In this document: positions 9,236-20,844 of the stretch, in pieces | How the letters are laid out: every line of letters begins with the position of its first letter | How positions within the stretch are numbered: position 1 is the stretch's first letter | NCBI RefSeq assembly: GCF_040958095.1 | Contig: NC_091214.1 | Location: 8,726,701-8,790,700 of the forward strand | Direction: 5' to 3' | From: Procambarus clarkii | Lineage: Eukaryota; Arthropoda; Malacostraca; Decapoda; Cambaridae | DNA: 64,000 nt | Notes under the pieces: model-generated | Seen by the model: the letters and a program-made list of their open reading frames with translations, nothing else | The model's database searches: none | Told to the model about the DNA's origin: nothing | Position numbers and translations under genes: made by a program

Positions 9236-11203
9236 ATGGTGGGTATGGGGGCACATTCGTGGATGAATTTGTCACTTTTCGTCTCTATGTCGTTGAATGT
9301 TTCCGTTGTACCCTCTCAGGCTCGTGGGGTGGGCGACCAAGCCCCCGAGTCGGCCTGTATTGGAAGACCAGGCTCTGTAGCTCCCGCTGCGTTAGGCCCC
9401 AACCTTGCTCCTCCTTTGACCGTCCTGACTTCTTCCCCCAGCTCCCCTCCCTCCTCTGTGGTTGGGTCGAGCCTCCAGCCGCCGGTGGTGACCACTTCGT
9501 CCCCTGGTGTGGCTAAGTCTTTCGTTGTGATTACTGCGCCTTTTGACCCCTCTCTCTCTAGGGGTTCCCAACGCCGTTAGCGCCCCAACCGCACTCGCTC
9601 GATTCCTTCCCGTGCTGATGCGTATCAGGCCTTGTTTGGTCCTGCTTCAAGGGCCAAATACTTTGATCTCCTCCCTCTTGATTCTGCGCCTCCTGACGAT
9701 TTCTCCCTCCATCGGCATCTTGTAGATTCCGTGGATGCGTCTGTTACTTTCAACCCCACTCGTCTCAGTACACGTGTCGTTACTGCTCCTTCTCAGGATG
9801 CGGCTTCCCGCTTGGCTGCCTTATCTTGCCTTGGCGAGATCCCTGTTCGGGTCTCCAAGAACGTTCAGATGAATGCCAGTGTTGGCACTATTCTCCTCCC
9901 ACCCCATGTTGCAACCGGTGTTCGGAATCTGCAGGATTGCCACGATGATATTCGTCATATCCTTGATGCCCAAGGCCATTCTGTCCTCCAGGTTGACTCG
10001 TTTACTCGTCCCCCTCGTGGTCGTCGCCGTCAACCCCTTCGCGTTGTGAAGATCACCTTTGATGGTAGGACCCTTCCATCCTCTGTCATTCTTGCTGGTG
10101 CTAGGTGCTCTGTCCAGGAGTATATTCCTTCTCCTCGACTTTGTAACAAGTGCTGGAGGTTTGGGCATGGTGCCCTCCGCTGCTCTGGGACTGTCTCTCT
10201 CTGTCCTTTGTGTGAGGGTGAAGGTCACTCTAAGTCGGAGTGCACTTCTCCCCAGGCTCGTTGCCTCAACTGCGGTGAGGCCCATCCTACCTTCTCCCGT
10301 GCGTGTGTCCATTACAAGCTTGAGGCAGCCGTCCTCAACTTGAAGCACCGGGAGCGTTTATCTTTTCCTGAGGCGAGACGCCAGGTTCGCCGGCTCCCGC
10401 CTTTTGCTAATATCTCTTATGCTCGTGTGTTGCGCTCTTCCTCTCCTCGTCCTTCCCGCCTTCCTCAGACTCACAACCGTTTCCGGGCCTTGGACCCTGA
10501 TGCGCCCACTGCCCCCTCCTTTGTTCCTTTGGGTTCTCTCCCGAAGGGTCCTCCTCCTGGTCCTCTGTCTGGGGTTCCCCTTCCTTCTACCCGGTCTGTC
10601 GTGTCTCCTGTGTCTTCTTCCTCGTCCCCCTCCGATACTCCTTCCCATCCTCTTCCTCCATCTATCGGCTCTCCCCACCGCCTGTCGGTGCAGGCAGATG
10701 TCCATCGCTCTCCTAACGGCCGTCGTGTGTGCTCTCGTTCGGCTTCTCCTGTTGAGACACTGGAATCCGTTGCCCGGTACGTAGTTGCTGGGACACCGGT
10801 CTCTTTAAGTCAGAAGCGAAAGCCTGGCTCCTCTCCTTCCTCTTCCTCGGCGGGTAAGAAGGCTTCGCTTTCTTCCTCAGCTCCTACTTCTGGCTCTGTT
10901 GCTCCTTCCCCTCCCGTTTCAGTGATTGCGCCTCCTGTTCCTGCTATGGAGGTTTCTTTGGCCCCTGCTTCCCTTTCGGTTGCTGCTCTTGCTGAGGTGC
11001 GCTCCCCTCTTTCTACTCCCCCTCTTCCTGCTGCTGTCCTTGACTGCTCCTCTCCGTTGTCTCCTCCTCTTCCTCTTCCTCCGGACCCCGCCCGCCCACC
11101 TCTGATCTGTTCTCCCGTTTCCTTCCCTCCGTCTTTGCTCAGTTTACCCATGCCCCCGAACCCTGACTTTGCTGACCCTGATCCCGACCCTGATATTCTT
11201 TAA
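9236..11203 (+). pseudogene. LINE B ORF1 (Gag-like, three CCHC knuckles)
   Basis: The ATG at 9236 opens a frame that meets one in-frame TAG (9578-9580) and then stays open to 11203; the 523-residue remainder starts at a Met at 9632. Three consecutive zinc knuckles ('CNKCWRFGHGALRC', 'CPLCEGEGHSKSEC', 'CLNCGEAHPTFSRAC') lie near residues 170-220 of that remainder and are the nucleic-acid-binding core. A long Ser/Pro-rich tail ends in a short Asp-Pro repeat. The stop at 9578 lies between Arg codons and is probably a mutation. ORF2's frame runs up to the ORF1 terminator, suggesting coupled translation or overlap. Confidence 0.85.
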
Positions 11204-11277
11204 CGTGCTCTGTTGCTCTTTCGCCTTTGTTTCTTCCTTGTTCTCTGTTTTTGTCCTTTCTCTTCTCGTCGTTGTCC

Positions 11278-14200
11278 ATTCTTCAATGGAACGTTTGAGG
11301 TTATTACGCCAATTTCCTCGAACTCCAACTTCTGATTTCGCGGTTTTCGCCCCTTTGTGTCTGTCTCCAGGAGCCAATGCTTGGTGCTCGTCCTGGTCGT
11401 TTTCGTGGCTATTCCTTTCTCTCCCCCCCCCCCCCCCCAGCCATTGCTGGGGCTTCTAATTCTTCTGCTCTCTTGATTCGGGCTGATGTTCCCTTTGTTC
11501 CTTTGCTTTTTCCTTCGCCTCTCCATTGTTCTGCTGCTCGTATCTTTGTGGGGAAATGGTACACAGTTTGTTCCATTTATCTCCCCCCGAGTGTCCCGCT
11601 CTCTCTTCCTGATTTGAAACACCTCCTAGACTCCTTGCCGGAGCCTGTGCTCCTGCTGGGTGACTTCAATTGTCGTCATTCTCTTTGGGGTGACGTTCTG
11701 ACGAATACTCGGGGTCGCCTCCTTGAGCCGTTTCTCCTCTCTTCTTCCCTGTCTCTTCTGAATTCTGGTGAGCCCACTCATTTGGACTCTCGGACTCGCA
11801 CCCTTTCTTGTCTTGATCTTTCTCTCTGCTCTTCTTCTCTTTACTTAGATTTCACGTGGCAGGTTCTTGATGACCTCCATGGAAGTGATCATTTCCCCAT
11901 CCTTGTTTCCTTTTTCTCTTTTCGCCCTTCCCTCTCTTTCCCTAGGTGGCAGTTTGCTAAGGCAGACTGGACCCTATTTACCCTCAGTGCTGCTCTCCCT
12001 TCTGCCTCTCTCTCGCGCTCTCCTCCTTTTTCATGACACTGTCTTCAACGCTGCCCTCCGCTCTATTCCTCGCTCTTCCTCTCGGGGTCCACGGAAGTGC
12101 GTTCCCTGGTGGAATGCGGACTGTGCTCGGGCTGTCCGCTGTAAGCGTGCAGCCTGGAAGAGGCACCGCCGTAGGCAGACGACCGATTCTTTTCTTTTCT
12201 TTCGGAAAGCGAGTGCGGTGGCCCGTAGGGCCATCCGTACGGCTAAACGTGAATGTTGGGCATCTTATGTCTCAACAATTACGTCCGAAACCCCTCTGGC
12301 CCAGATCTGGAAGCGTATCCGCAAGATAGCGGGTAAGTTCGTTCCCGATGTTTCACCGGTCCTTCACCTCCATGATACTCTTGTGGCGGACCCGTTGCAG
12401 GTCGCTTCCGAACTAGGTTCCCACTTTTCTTCTGTTAGCTCTGGTCTTCATCTTCCCCAATCTTTCCTTCTTCGTAAACCTGTCCTTGAGTCTCGTCCTT
12501 TAGATTTCTGCACTCATCTTCAGCTTCCCTATAATGATCCCTTCTCTCTCTCTGAACTTCGTTCTGCCCTGGCCCTCTGCTGTTCTACGGCAGCGGGCTC
12601 TGATGGTATTCATTATGAGATGCTTCGCCATCTCCCTCCGAGCACGTCTCAGTATTTACTGAGTCTGTATAATCGGATCTGGGAGTCGTCGTCAGTCCCT
12701 GAGGACTGGCTCGATGCCGTTGTCCTCCCTGTTCGCAAACCGGGGTCTCTGGGTACTTCCCCTAAGGACTTTCGCCCTATTGCTCTCACAAGTTGTGTCT
12801 GCAAACTCTTTGAACGTATGGTTAACGTTCGTCTGATGTGGTTCCTGGAACACCATCACCTCCTCTCCCCTTCTCAATTTGGTTTCCGCAAGTGCCGCAG
12901 CACGACAGATGTCCTGGTGAACTTGGAGGTCTATATTCGTACTGCTTTTGCTGCGAAGACCTCCGTTGTTGCCGTCCTTTTTGACCTGGAAAAGGCTTAT
13001 GACACCACTTGGCGTTATCATATCCTATCTCAACTTCATTCTTTTGGCCTTCGTGGTCATCTCCCTCTCTTTCTCCGCAGCTTCCTCTCTCGTCGTTCCT
13101 TTCGGGTGCGCCTTGGTACCGCTCTCTCTCCCTCTTTTCAGCAATACGAAGGTGTGCCCCAGGGTAGTGTTCTGAGCACTACTCTTTTTCTGGTTGCCCT
13201 CAATGGTCTTCTTTCCTCTCTTCCTTCTGGTGTCTTCTCCGCTCTCTATGTCGATGATCTTACCCTTTGTTGTCAGGGTGATGATTCGCCTCTCCTTCAA
13301 CGCCGGCTTCAACTTGCAATTGATGCCATGTCGTCTTGGGCCACTGATCATGGCTTCAAGTTCTCTACTTCTAAGACTTGTGCCATGGCTTTTACGCAGA
13401 AACGGGTTGTTCTTCGTCCCTCTTTGTCACTTTATGGTCATCCCCTTGAATACAAAGATTCCGAGAAGCTTTTGGGGTTATCCCTTGACACTCGTTTGTC
13501 TTGGTCTCCCCATATCTCTTACCTCCGTGTTGAGTGCTCTAAGGCCCTTACCCTCCTTCGGGTCTTGTCCCATACTTCTTGGGGGGCAGATAGGCGCACT
13601 CTCCTTGCTTTACAATCCTCTCTCGTCCTGTCTAAGCTCGATTATGGTTGCCCTGCTTACTCGTCTGCTTCTCCTTCTACTCTTCGCCGTCTTGATGCTT
13701 TGCACCATACTGGGTTGCGCCTCAGTTCTGGTGCCTTTCGTTCGACTCCCGTCCTTAGCTTGTATGTTGACACTGGCTTCCTGTCTCTCCAGGACCGCCG
13801 TGATCGCTACTGTCTTCGCTATCTTGCGCGGTCCTTGCAACATCCTTCCTCTCGCCTCTGTCGTGCTTTAACTTTTACCCCTCCTGCGGTTCCTGTTCCT
13901 CTTCACCACCTCCCTCTTTCTGTCCGGTTATCTCGCCTACAGGATTCTCTTTCCGTTCGTATTTCTGATGTTTCTCCTCGTGTTGTTCCTTCTTTGCCCC
14001 CGTGGAGGGTCCCTCTTCCGCGGTTTTGTACATCCTTGACCCGTATCACTAAAGCTTTTACCCCTCCTACGGTTCTAAAACGCCTTTTCCTCGAGCACTT
14101 TTCTTCTCACTCTCGCTCCGTTTCTGTCTTCACTGATGGGTCTAAGTCAGCGGACGGTGTTGGCTACTCTGTTGTTTTTCCTGATCGCACTTATATGTGT

Positions 14201-14946
14201 CGCTTGCCTCCGGAGACTAGCATCTTTACAGCGGAACTTTATGCTATTCTCTATGCTCTTCATCTCCTGCTTTCTCGTTGTCAGTCTTCCTTTGTAGTTG
14301 TTGTTGACTCTCGTAGTGCCCTCATGGCTCTCGGGTCCTTTAATCCGGTTCATCCAGTGGTTGTCGAGATCCAGCATTGGCTGTTTCTCGTTCACAGTAA
14401 ATTTAAGTCGGTTGAGTTTGTTGGGTTCCCAGCCATATTGGTGTGTCTTTAAATGAGCGTGCGGATGCTGCCGCCAAGGAAGCTGTCCGCTCTTGTCCCA
14501 TCTCTCGTAAGGGCATTCCGTATTCCGACTTTTACCCGGTTATCCATTCCTCAGTCCTTACCCGTTGGCAGGCTTCTTGGTTGTCTATTACTGGTAACAA
14601 GCTACGTACTCTTAAATGTTGTGTTTCCTCGTGGCAGTCCTCCTTCCACCGTAACCGGCAGTGGGAAACAGCTCTGGCGAGGTTGCGTATTGGCCATACT
14701 CGCTTAACCCATGGTCACTTGATGGAGCGCCGCCCTGCTCCTTATTGTCCTAGTTGCATTGTCCCTCTTACGGTCGTGCATGTCCTTCTTGAATGTCCTG
14801 ACTTCCAGGACGAGCGTGTGTCTTGCTTTCCGACCGCCCCTCGCGGTTACCTGTCCCTCGATAGAATTCTTGGTGACTCGGATACTTTTGATATCGTTCG
14901 CCTTATGTGTTTTTGTTCTCGTATTGGCATCCTTGGTGATATTTAG
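11278..14946 (+). pseudogene. LINE B ORF2: endonuclease-RT-RNase H (broken)
   Basis: The frame opens with 'SILQWNV' at about 11275, followed at once by TGA (11296-11298) where the family usually has an Arg (CGA), then 'LQEP' and 'LLLGDFNCRHSLWG' (endonuclease, about 11655-11700) and 'GSDHFPI' (about 11880). A frameshift near 12010 moves to another frame holding the RT: 'GSDGIHYEML', 'DFRPIALTSCVCKLFE', 'LFDLEKAYDTTW', 'GVPQGSVLS', the catalytic 'YVDDLT' (about 13245-13262), then RNase H 'VFTDGSKS' and 'TAELYAILYAL'. A second shift near 14418 is needed for 'WVPSHIGVSLNERAD' and the C-terminal 'CPSC..H..ECP' zinc motif. A C homopolymer near 11427-11440 may be another indel site. Confidence 0.9.
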
Positions 14947-15029
14947 CGCCCTCTGATTATTTTGCGTATTTGATGGTGCTACATAGCCTTCCCGGTTTGG
15001 TGCCTTCTTTTGATAATTACTTACTTACT

Positions 15030-15043
15030 TACTCCACCTGTTT
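15030..15043. repeat. Target-site duplication of LINE B (right)
   Basis: Matches 8738-8751; see that entry. LINE A reading continues directly from 15044. Confidence 0.95.
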
Positions 15044-17292
15044 AACAAGTCATTCCTAAGTGGAGTGTTGCCCACACAATGGAAACACGCAATAATTATT
15101 CCCATACCGAAGCCTAATGACCCTGGTAATTACAGACCTATCAGCCTCGTGTCATGCACTTGCAAGATGCTTGAAAGGATCATCCTAAACCGACTGTTGC
15201 ACAAAATAGGCAGGTTAGGGGAGGGGGTCAATGGGTTAAAGGACGGAGCACAGCAAATTGTATAGTTAATTACTTGGCTAATGACACGGCTAGGTACTCT
15301 GTATTTGTTGACATCAAAGGAGCCTTCGACAAAGCACAGGGGATTGCGATCCTGGACGAGCTTGCATGCATGGGTGTCAAGGGGAGACTCATGAAATGGG
15401 TTGAAGACTACCTCACAGGAAGGAAAGCCAAGGTTTGCTTCAATGGAGCAGTCTCCAGAACAATGAATATGGAACTCGGGACCCCCCAAGGCGGAGTCTT
15501 AAGCCCTACACTATTCAATGTACTTATGAACGCCATTGCAAATATTGATTTTCCGGAAGGAACACAACAAGTGGGATATGCAGATGATGTCCTAATACAA
15601 GCTCCCACCTTGGGAAAAATTGAACAGTCCATTGAACTCCTCGGAAGGAAATGTATTGAGCTCGGTTTCACTCTCTCCACAAACAAGACGAAGGCATACT
15701 CCCATCACAAGCGGAGAGCAAATAAAGAACTGCAAATTAATGGTGTAACACTTGAATGGGTTGACCACTACCGGTACCTTGGCGTCACTGTCGGCTCTAA
15801 CAAGGGAAAGAAAGAGGAGCTCAATCAACTCATAGGAACATGCAAAAGTCGACTCAGGGCACTGAAAGCTAAGACCTGGAATGGACATGGAGCCTCTATT
15901 GCCGTGCTCAAAATGATGTACACAGCCTATGTGCGCTCCGTCATAGACTATGCCGCACCAGTACTGTGCACCTACTCCCAAAGCGATATGAAAAGGCTTG
16001 AAAGCATTCAAAATGAAGCCATGACAATCATTCTTGGAGTCCCAAGAACTGCCAAAACGTCTAATCTACGAGAGGAGTTGTCCCTTCCCAGTATTAAAAG
16101 CAGAATTCAGGAGCTGAATGCTAAGCTTGCAATTAGGATAGCCAGAGATCCCCATTACAATGATATTGCCAAGAAAAAACTGAGCTCTGTGCTACTTTCA
16201 GGGGGAAACAGGAGAAGCAAAAAATGGCATCACAGAGCAGTCTGCTACCTTGAAGAGCTTCACCTGTTTGAGCAAGCCCGTGAGCTCCTGCCTGTAGAGA
16301 GGTTACCTCCCTGGAAGGATGACTCATGCAAGATCATTATCAATGAAATGGCAATGAAAAAATCCAACATGATACCACAAGAAATGAGGCACAAGTATCT
16401 CAAGGACATTTATAAAGAAGCCGGAGATGAACTAGATCAAATCTACACTGACGGGTCATCTAATCCTATCAATGGCAGGGCTGGTGCAGCATACACGGTA
16501 ATCAAGGATAATACCTTCCTACGCAGAAATGAAGAAAAAGCACGTATTGAGAACTATGCCTCTTCAACGCAAGCAGAGCTAACTGCCATTGTTATGGCGT
16601 TAAGGTTTCTTGAACGGAACACTAATGGTGCAGTGATTTGCACCGATTCAAAAGCAGCACTGCAAAGCCTAAGTAAAAATCAGGCAGAAAATCTTGCAAT
16701 AGTCGCTGAAATCAAGAGAGCTGTGAGAGTACTTACCAATCAGGGAAGAGTCATCAAGTTTCTGTGGATCCCCTCCCATGTTGGAATATGTGGGAATGAA
16801 CGAGCAGATGTGCTGGCTGCTGAAGGCGCTGAAGGAGACCATATTGAATACTTCATACCCAAGACTCAACTACAAATTAGAGGTATTATCAGGCAACATC
16901 ACCGTGACAAGGTAACTGAGGAAAGGAGGATAGAAGCACAAACCAGTGAATCTGTACGATGGTACAACATGGTTGCAGCTGGCAATCCCAATCAGTATGG
17001 CCGAAGAGGAGGACGACGAGGGAGAGAATCTGTAATAGCGAGAATCCGTCTTGGATACAAATATCCATGGAGATTTGGAATGGAAACAACAGTTGATCAG
17101 CGAAGTTGCAGAATCTGTGGTGAGAGTGATGGACACCGCCTTGACCACTATCTACGTGAATGTGAACACCTGAGAGACATTAGGAATAACTGTAGAATAA
17201 TAAACCCCACATTGTTTGAGTTAGGAAAACACTATTTGTCAAATATTGATACTGTTCTTAAAAGATTTCCCCATTTTGCACCCGCAAGATAA
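15044..17292 (+). pseudogene. LINE A RT, RNase H and C-terminal zinc motif
   Basis: LINE A resumes after LINE B: 'NKSFLSG', 'IIPIPKPNDPGNYRPISLVS' and 'KMLERIILNRL' to about 15230, then a frameshift before 'GRSTANCIVNYL' and a long open stretch (15274-17292). This carries 'VFVDIKGAFD' (RT motif A), 'GTPQGGVLSPTLFN', the catalytic 'YADDVL' (about 15578-15595), 'RYLGVTV', then RNase H 'IYTDGSSN', 'TQAELTAIVMAL', 'CTDSKAALQSL', 'WIPSHVGICGNERADVLA' and a CCHC-like end 'CRICGESDGHRLDHYLREC'. RNase H with this ending places A in the I-like LINEs. The 672-residue part is intact, but the whole element is dead because of upstream shifts and the LINE B insertion. Confidence 0.92.
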
Positions 17293-17653
17293 CGTAAGCT
17301 TTTAAGGGTTGATAAATGTTAAATAAATAAATATGTTTATTCAGGTAAGGTACATACATACAAGTGATGTTACATTAATGGATTGATATATAGATAGAGC
17401 TAGTACATACAATGCCTAAAGCCACTATTACGCAATGCGTTTCGGGCAAGAAAAACATTAATATCTAGAACTTAATACTAATTGAGCATAAAGAATAAAA
17501 AGTGTTGAAAACAAATACAAATAAAGATAAAAAAAAAAGGGGGAACATGACTGAAAAAGCAGCACAAATACAATAGGTTGACAGTGTTGATTAAAAAAAA
17601 AATATTAAAAATAAAATAACAGACATGGGTTGACAATAAAGGAGTGAGGTGGG
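17293..17653. other. LINE A 3' end meeting LINE C1 3' UTR
   Basis: LINE A's 3' UTR is short and AT-rich, ending near 17330 in 'aaataaataaa'. From about 17333 the sequence 'tttattcaggtaaggtacat' begins the reverse complement of the LINE C tail, followed by 'caatgcctaaagccactatt' and 'cgcaatgcgtttcgggc', up to the stop codon at 17654. The two LINEs thus meet tail to tail. Confidence 0.85.
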
Positions 17654-19945
17654 TTACAGGGAATTTATTAGGTAGTGTTTAGTTTTTATCTTAAACTGGT
17701 TGAGAGAGGTACAGTCTTTAACATGGTTGGGAAGGTCAGTCCACATTCTGGGTCCCTTGATTTGTAGAGCATTTCTAGTTTGATTAAGTCGTACTCTAGG
17801 AATATCAAAACTGTATTTATTCCTGGTGTGGTGCTCATGGGTTCTGTTACAACCTTCAATGAAGCTTTTGAGGTCAGGATTGGCATTACAGTTCAGCGTT
17901 TTATATATGTATAATACACAAGAGAGAATGTGCAGTGACTTAATATCTAACATATTCAGAGATTTGAGTAAGGGTACCGAGTGATGTCTGGGGCCAGAGT
18001 TGGATATTGTCCTAATAGCAGCTTTGTGTTGGGTAATAAGAGGACGTAAATGATTTTGGGTAGTAGAACCCCAAGCACAAATACCATAGTTGAGGTATGG
18101 ATAGATGAGGGAGTAATAGAGAGTAACCAGGGCAGGGCGGGGTACATAATATCTGATCTTGGAAAGAATGCCAACAGTTTTTGAAACTTTTTTTGATATA
18201 TTTAGAATGTGACCCTGGAAATTCAGCTTGTGGTCGATGAGAACGCCAAGGAATTTGCCATCTAATTTGTTACAAATTTGGGTATTGTTTATTTTGAGAT
18301 TTATCTGATTAGAGGATTTATTGCCAAACAGAATATAAAACGTTTTGTCAATGTTAAGGGTGAGTTTGTTGGCAGTTAGCCAAAGATGGACTTTCTCTAG
18401 CTCAGTATTTACTGTGGCATTTAGAGCAAGGGGGTCGGGACTGGAGTAAATGAAGGTTGTGTCGTCAGCAAATAGAATTGGTTTGAGGTGTTGGGAGGCA
18501 TTTGGAAGGTCATTAATGTAGATGAGAAAGAGGAGAGGGCCAAGTATGCTGCCCTGTGGAACACCAATGTTGATGGGTAGGGTGGGAGAAATTGTATTAT
18601 TCACAGAAACATACTGGAGCCTGTCAGTAAGATAAGATTTGAGGTATTGCAGGGAGTGTCCTCTGACTCCATAATGATGTAATTTAAGAAGAAGGTTTTG
18701 ATGGTTGACAGTGTCAAAAGCCTTACGCAGGTCCACAAATAACCCAACAGGAAACTCCTTTTTATCAAGAGCTGCGTGAATTAAGTTAATCATACTAATA
18801 AGTGCATCGTTAGTGCTTTTTTTGGGTCTGAAGCCATATTGACAAGAGCTAAGTATATTGTGTTTGGCTAGAAAAGAGTAAAGCTGCTTGTAGATTAGCT
18901 TTTCGAATATTTTTGACAAGTTAGGCAGGATTGATATAGGTCTGTAGTTGTTAACATCAGTGAGATCACCACATTTGTAGACAGGGGTTACTCTTGCTTT
19001 TTTTAGAATGTCAGGAAAGGTTTGGAGTTCAAGTGACTTGTTGAAGAGCAATGCAATAGCAGGGGCTAGAGATCTGGAGGCTTTTTTGTAAATTAAAGTT
19101 GGTATCTCCTCGAGGGCACTAGACTTGGTTTTAAGGGAAAGGATTATTTCATTGACATCAGTGGAACTAGTAGGCTTTAGGTACAGAGACTGTGGATAGT
19201 TACCTGTAAGATAGTCCTTAACATCAGTACAGGAAGATGGAATATCATTTGCAAGGGATGACCCAATGGAAGAGAAGAACCTATTGAACTCAATAGCAGA
19301 ATCAGAGGCTGAAAGCTGACCAACGTTATTGGAAAGGAGTGTTGGTTTGTTATTTAAAATCTTCTTTGATCCCAATATTTGTGAAATTGTGCTCCAAGTT
19401 TTTTTAATGTTGCTCTTTATTTGGGTAAATTTATCTTCATAGTATTTAGTTTTGGCTCGTCTAATTATTTTAGATAGCAATAACGAGTAATTCTTTGAGA
19501 ATTCTTTGGAGACTGTTCCTATCCTATACTTCTTCTCAAGGTCGTGTTTTTTGTTAATGGATTTAAGTATTCCCTTTGTAAGCCAAGGATTGTTAAGTCT
19601 TTTGCTTGTGACTTGTTTTGTAAGCATAGGACAGTGGGTGTTATAAAGGCTAAGAGTTGTTTGTAGAAAAGATTTCACTGCTAGGTTGATGTCCCCTATG
19701 TTACCTAACTCGGACTCCCAGTTGACATTATCAGCAGCAGTTATAAAATTGTTTATAGCAGTTTCATTGTGCAGCCTAAAGCTTAACTCCCTTGTCTCTA
19801 GAGGTGGTTTGCTAATGTTAGTTAAGAGAAATGTGGGGTAATGGTCTGTAGTGCTATCGGTGATTATACCTGAAGTAAGCGGAGAGGTTATGTTGGTCCA
19901 GATGTGATCTAGAGTCGTAGCAGTACTATCAGTGATTCTAGAGTG
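17654..19945 (-). CDS. LINE C1 ORF2 fragment: endonuclease C-term + RT
   Basis: The minus strand is open for about 764 codons from the 5' truncation near 19945 to the stop at 17654. It starts inside the endonuclease ('LDHIWTN', 'STTDHYPTFL'), then a linker and the RT: 'VYKCGDLTDVNNYRPISILPNLSKIFEKL', 'QYGFRPKKSTNDAL', 'GLFVDLRKAFDTVNH', 'GVPQGSILGPLLFLIYINDL', the catalytic 'FADDTT' and 'GVLIDHKLNFQGH'. There is no RNase H. It resembles jockey/CR1-group LINEs. The N-terminal endonuclease and any ORF1 are missing, so this is a 5'-truncated but otherwise unbroken copy, transcribed from the minus strand if at all. Apparent starts inside the frame are arbitrary. Confidence 0.93.
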   Translation of the reverse strand, partial: HSRITDSTATTLDHIWTNITSPLTSGIITDSTTDHYPTFLLTNISKPPLETRELSFRLHNETAINNFITAADNVNWESELGNIGDINLAVKSFLQTTLSLYNTHCPMLTKQVTSKRLNNPWLTKGILKSINKKHDLEKKYRIGTVSKEFSKNYSLLLSKIIRRAKTKYYEDKFTQIKSNIKKTWSTISQILGSKKILNNKPTLLSNNVGQLSASDSAIEFNRFFSSIGSSLANDIPSSCTDVKDYLTGNYPQSLYLKPTSSTDVNEIILSLKTKSSALEEIPTLIYKKASRSLAPAIALLFNKSLELQTFPDILKKARVTPVYKCGDLTDVNNYRPISILPNLSKIFEKLIYKQLYSFLAKHNILSSCQYGFRPKKSTNDALISMINLIHAALDKKEFPVGLFVDLRKAFDTVNHQNLLLKLHHYGVRGHSLQYLKSYLTDRLQYVSVNNTISPTLPINIGVPQGSILGPLLFLIYINDLPNASQHLKPILFADDTTFIYSSPDPLALNATVNTELEKVHLWLTANKLTLNIDKTFYILFGNKSSNQINLKINNTQICNKLDGKFLGVLIDHKLNFQGHILNISKKVSKTVGILSKIRYYVPRPALVTLYYSLIYPYLNYGICAWGSTTQNHLRPLITQHKAAIRTISNSGPRHHSVPLLKSLNMLDIKSLHILSCVLYIYKTLNCNANPDLKSFIEGCNRTHEHHTRNKYSFDIPRVRLNQTRNALQIKGPRMWTDLPNHVKDCTSLNQFKIKTKHYLINSL

Positions 19946-20135
19946 TTAATCTTCTTGTTTGAGGAGCTGTTCACTTGAGACAGTTAAGCAAGTCCCAGCT
20001 ATGTCTGGGTACAAGTGACAGGATGAACAACCCAGCGGGTTTTCTTCCTATTGGGGAGTGTTGTACATTCTGCTATGGCGGTATGTTCACTCACAAGATG
20101 AGTGGTGCTGCCCAATAAACTCGCCCCTCGGGGCA
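19946..20135. repeat. Unclassified short interspersed repeat
   Basis: This is unlike LINE C and unlike the LTR to its right. It includes 'gaggagctgttcacttgaga', 'gggtacaagtgacaggatga' and 'ttcactcacaagatgagtgg'. I believe it belongs to a common decapod interspersed repeat, from memory only. No coding or terminal structure is visible. Confidence 0.4.
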
Positions 20136-20475
20136 AAATTTAAAAAATTTAAATGCAGTCTCTCTCTCCTTCCCCCCAGCTGGCTGCTGCCGGCAGACTG
20201 CTCAACTAATCGTACCGCAGCCCTATACCAAGTTTACTCAGTTTTACTTTACAAATGATTAGAGTATTAGTAAACATAGTTGGTGCCTATGTTATTATTT
20301 AATAATCAACCCCCAGCTCAGTCTTTAAATGCTCTTTGAGAAACAAGAATAGTCTTACGTCTGGCAGGGAAGATACAAACAAAGACACATCGAGTTGCGA
20401 TTTACTACTCTAACGTAGCTTATTAGTTAAATTTTGACCTCTGGTTTCCACTGAAGAACCCAGGGTCGTAACAGC
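20136..20475 (-). mobile_element. Partial LTR of Gypsy family F
   Basis: It matches the 5180-5510 LTR fragment closely ('ctggctgctgccggcagact', 'aataatcaacccccagctca', 'gaagatacaaacaaagacac') and begins TGTTACGACCCTGGG on the minus strand at 20475. It abuts LINE C RT sequence at 20476. No internal Gypsy sequence is attached, so it is a truncated solo LTR. Confidence 0.8.
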
Positions 20476-20844
20476 CAACAAACTCACCCTTAACATTGAC
20501 AAAACTTTCTATATTCTGTTTGGCAATAAATCCTCTAATCAAATAAATCTCAGAATAAACAATACCCAAATTTGTAACAAATTAGATGGCAAATTCCTTG
20601 GCGTTCTCATTGACCACAAGCTGAATTTCCAGGGACACATTCTAAATATATCAAAAAAAGTTTCAAAAACTGTTGGCATTCTTTCTAAGATCTGATATTA
20701 TGTACCCTGCCATGCCCTGGTGACGCTCTATTACTCCCTCATCTATCCATATCTTAACTATGGTATTTGTGCATGGGGCTCTACTACCAAAAATCATTTA
20801 AGTCCTCTAATTACTCAACACAAAGCTGCTATTAGGACAATATC
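20476..20844 (+). pseudogene. LINE C2 RT fragment
   Basis: Plus-strand piece of LINE C from 'gccaacaaactcacccttaa' to 'attaggacaatatc', matching 46985-47354 and the reverse complement of 17990-18390. It encodes the RT palm/thumb region after the FADD box but has stops (for example in place of Arg-Tyr-Tyr near 20695). It is cut on the right exactly where the E-family LTR begins at 20845. Confidence 0.9.

Larger units (their letters stand above)
8752..15029 (+). mobile_element. LINE B, full-length I-superfamily-like retrotransposon
   Basis: A ~6.3-kb non-LTR element lies between 13-14 bp target duplications. It has a GC-rich 5' UTR (8752-9235), ORF1 with three CCHC knuckles, ORF2 with endonuclease, RT and RNase H plus a C-terminal zinc motif, and a short 3' UTR ending in tandem 'ttac' units (15012-15029). 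Length, both ends and the duplication show a full-length insertion by target-primed reverse transcription into LINE A. RNase H in the LINE suggests the I superfamily; I cannot fix the clade. The sense strand is very rich in C and T throughout. Several stops and frameshifts inactivate it. Confidence 0.92.
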
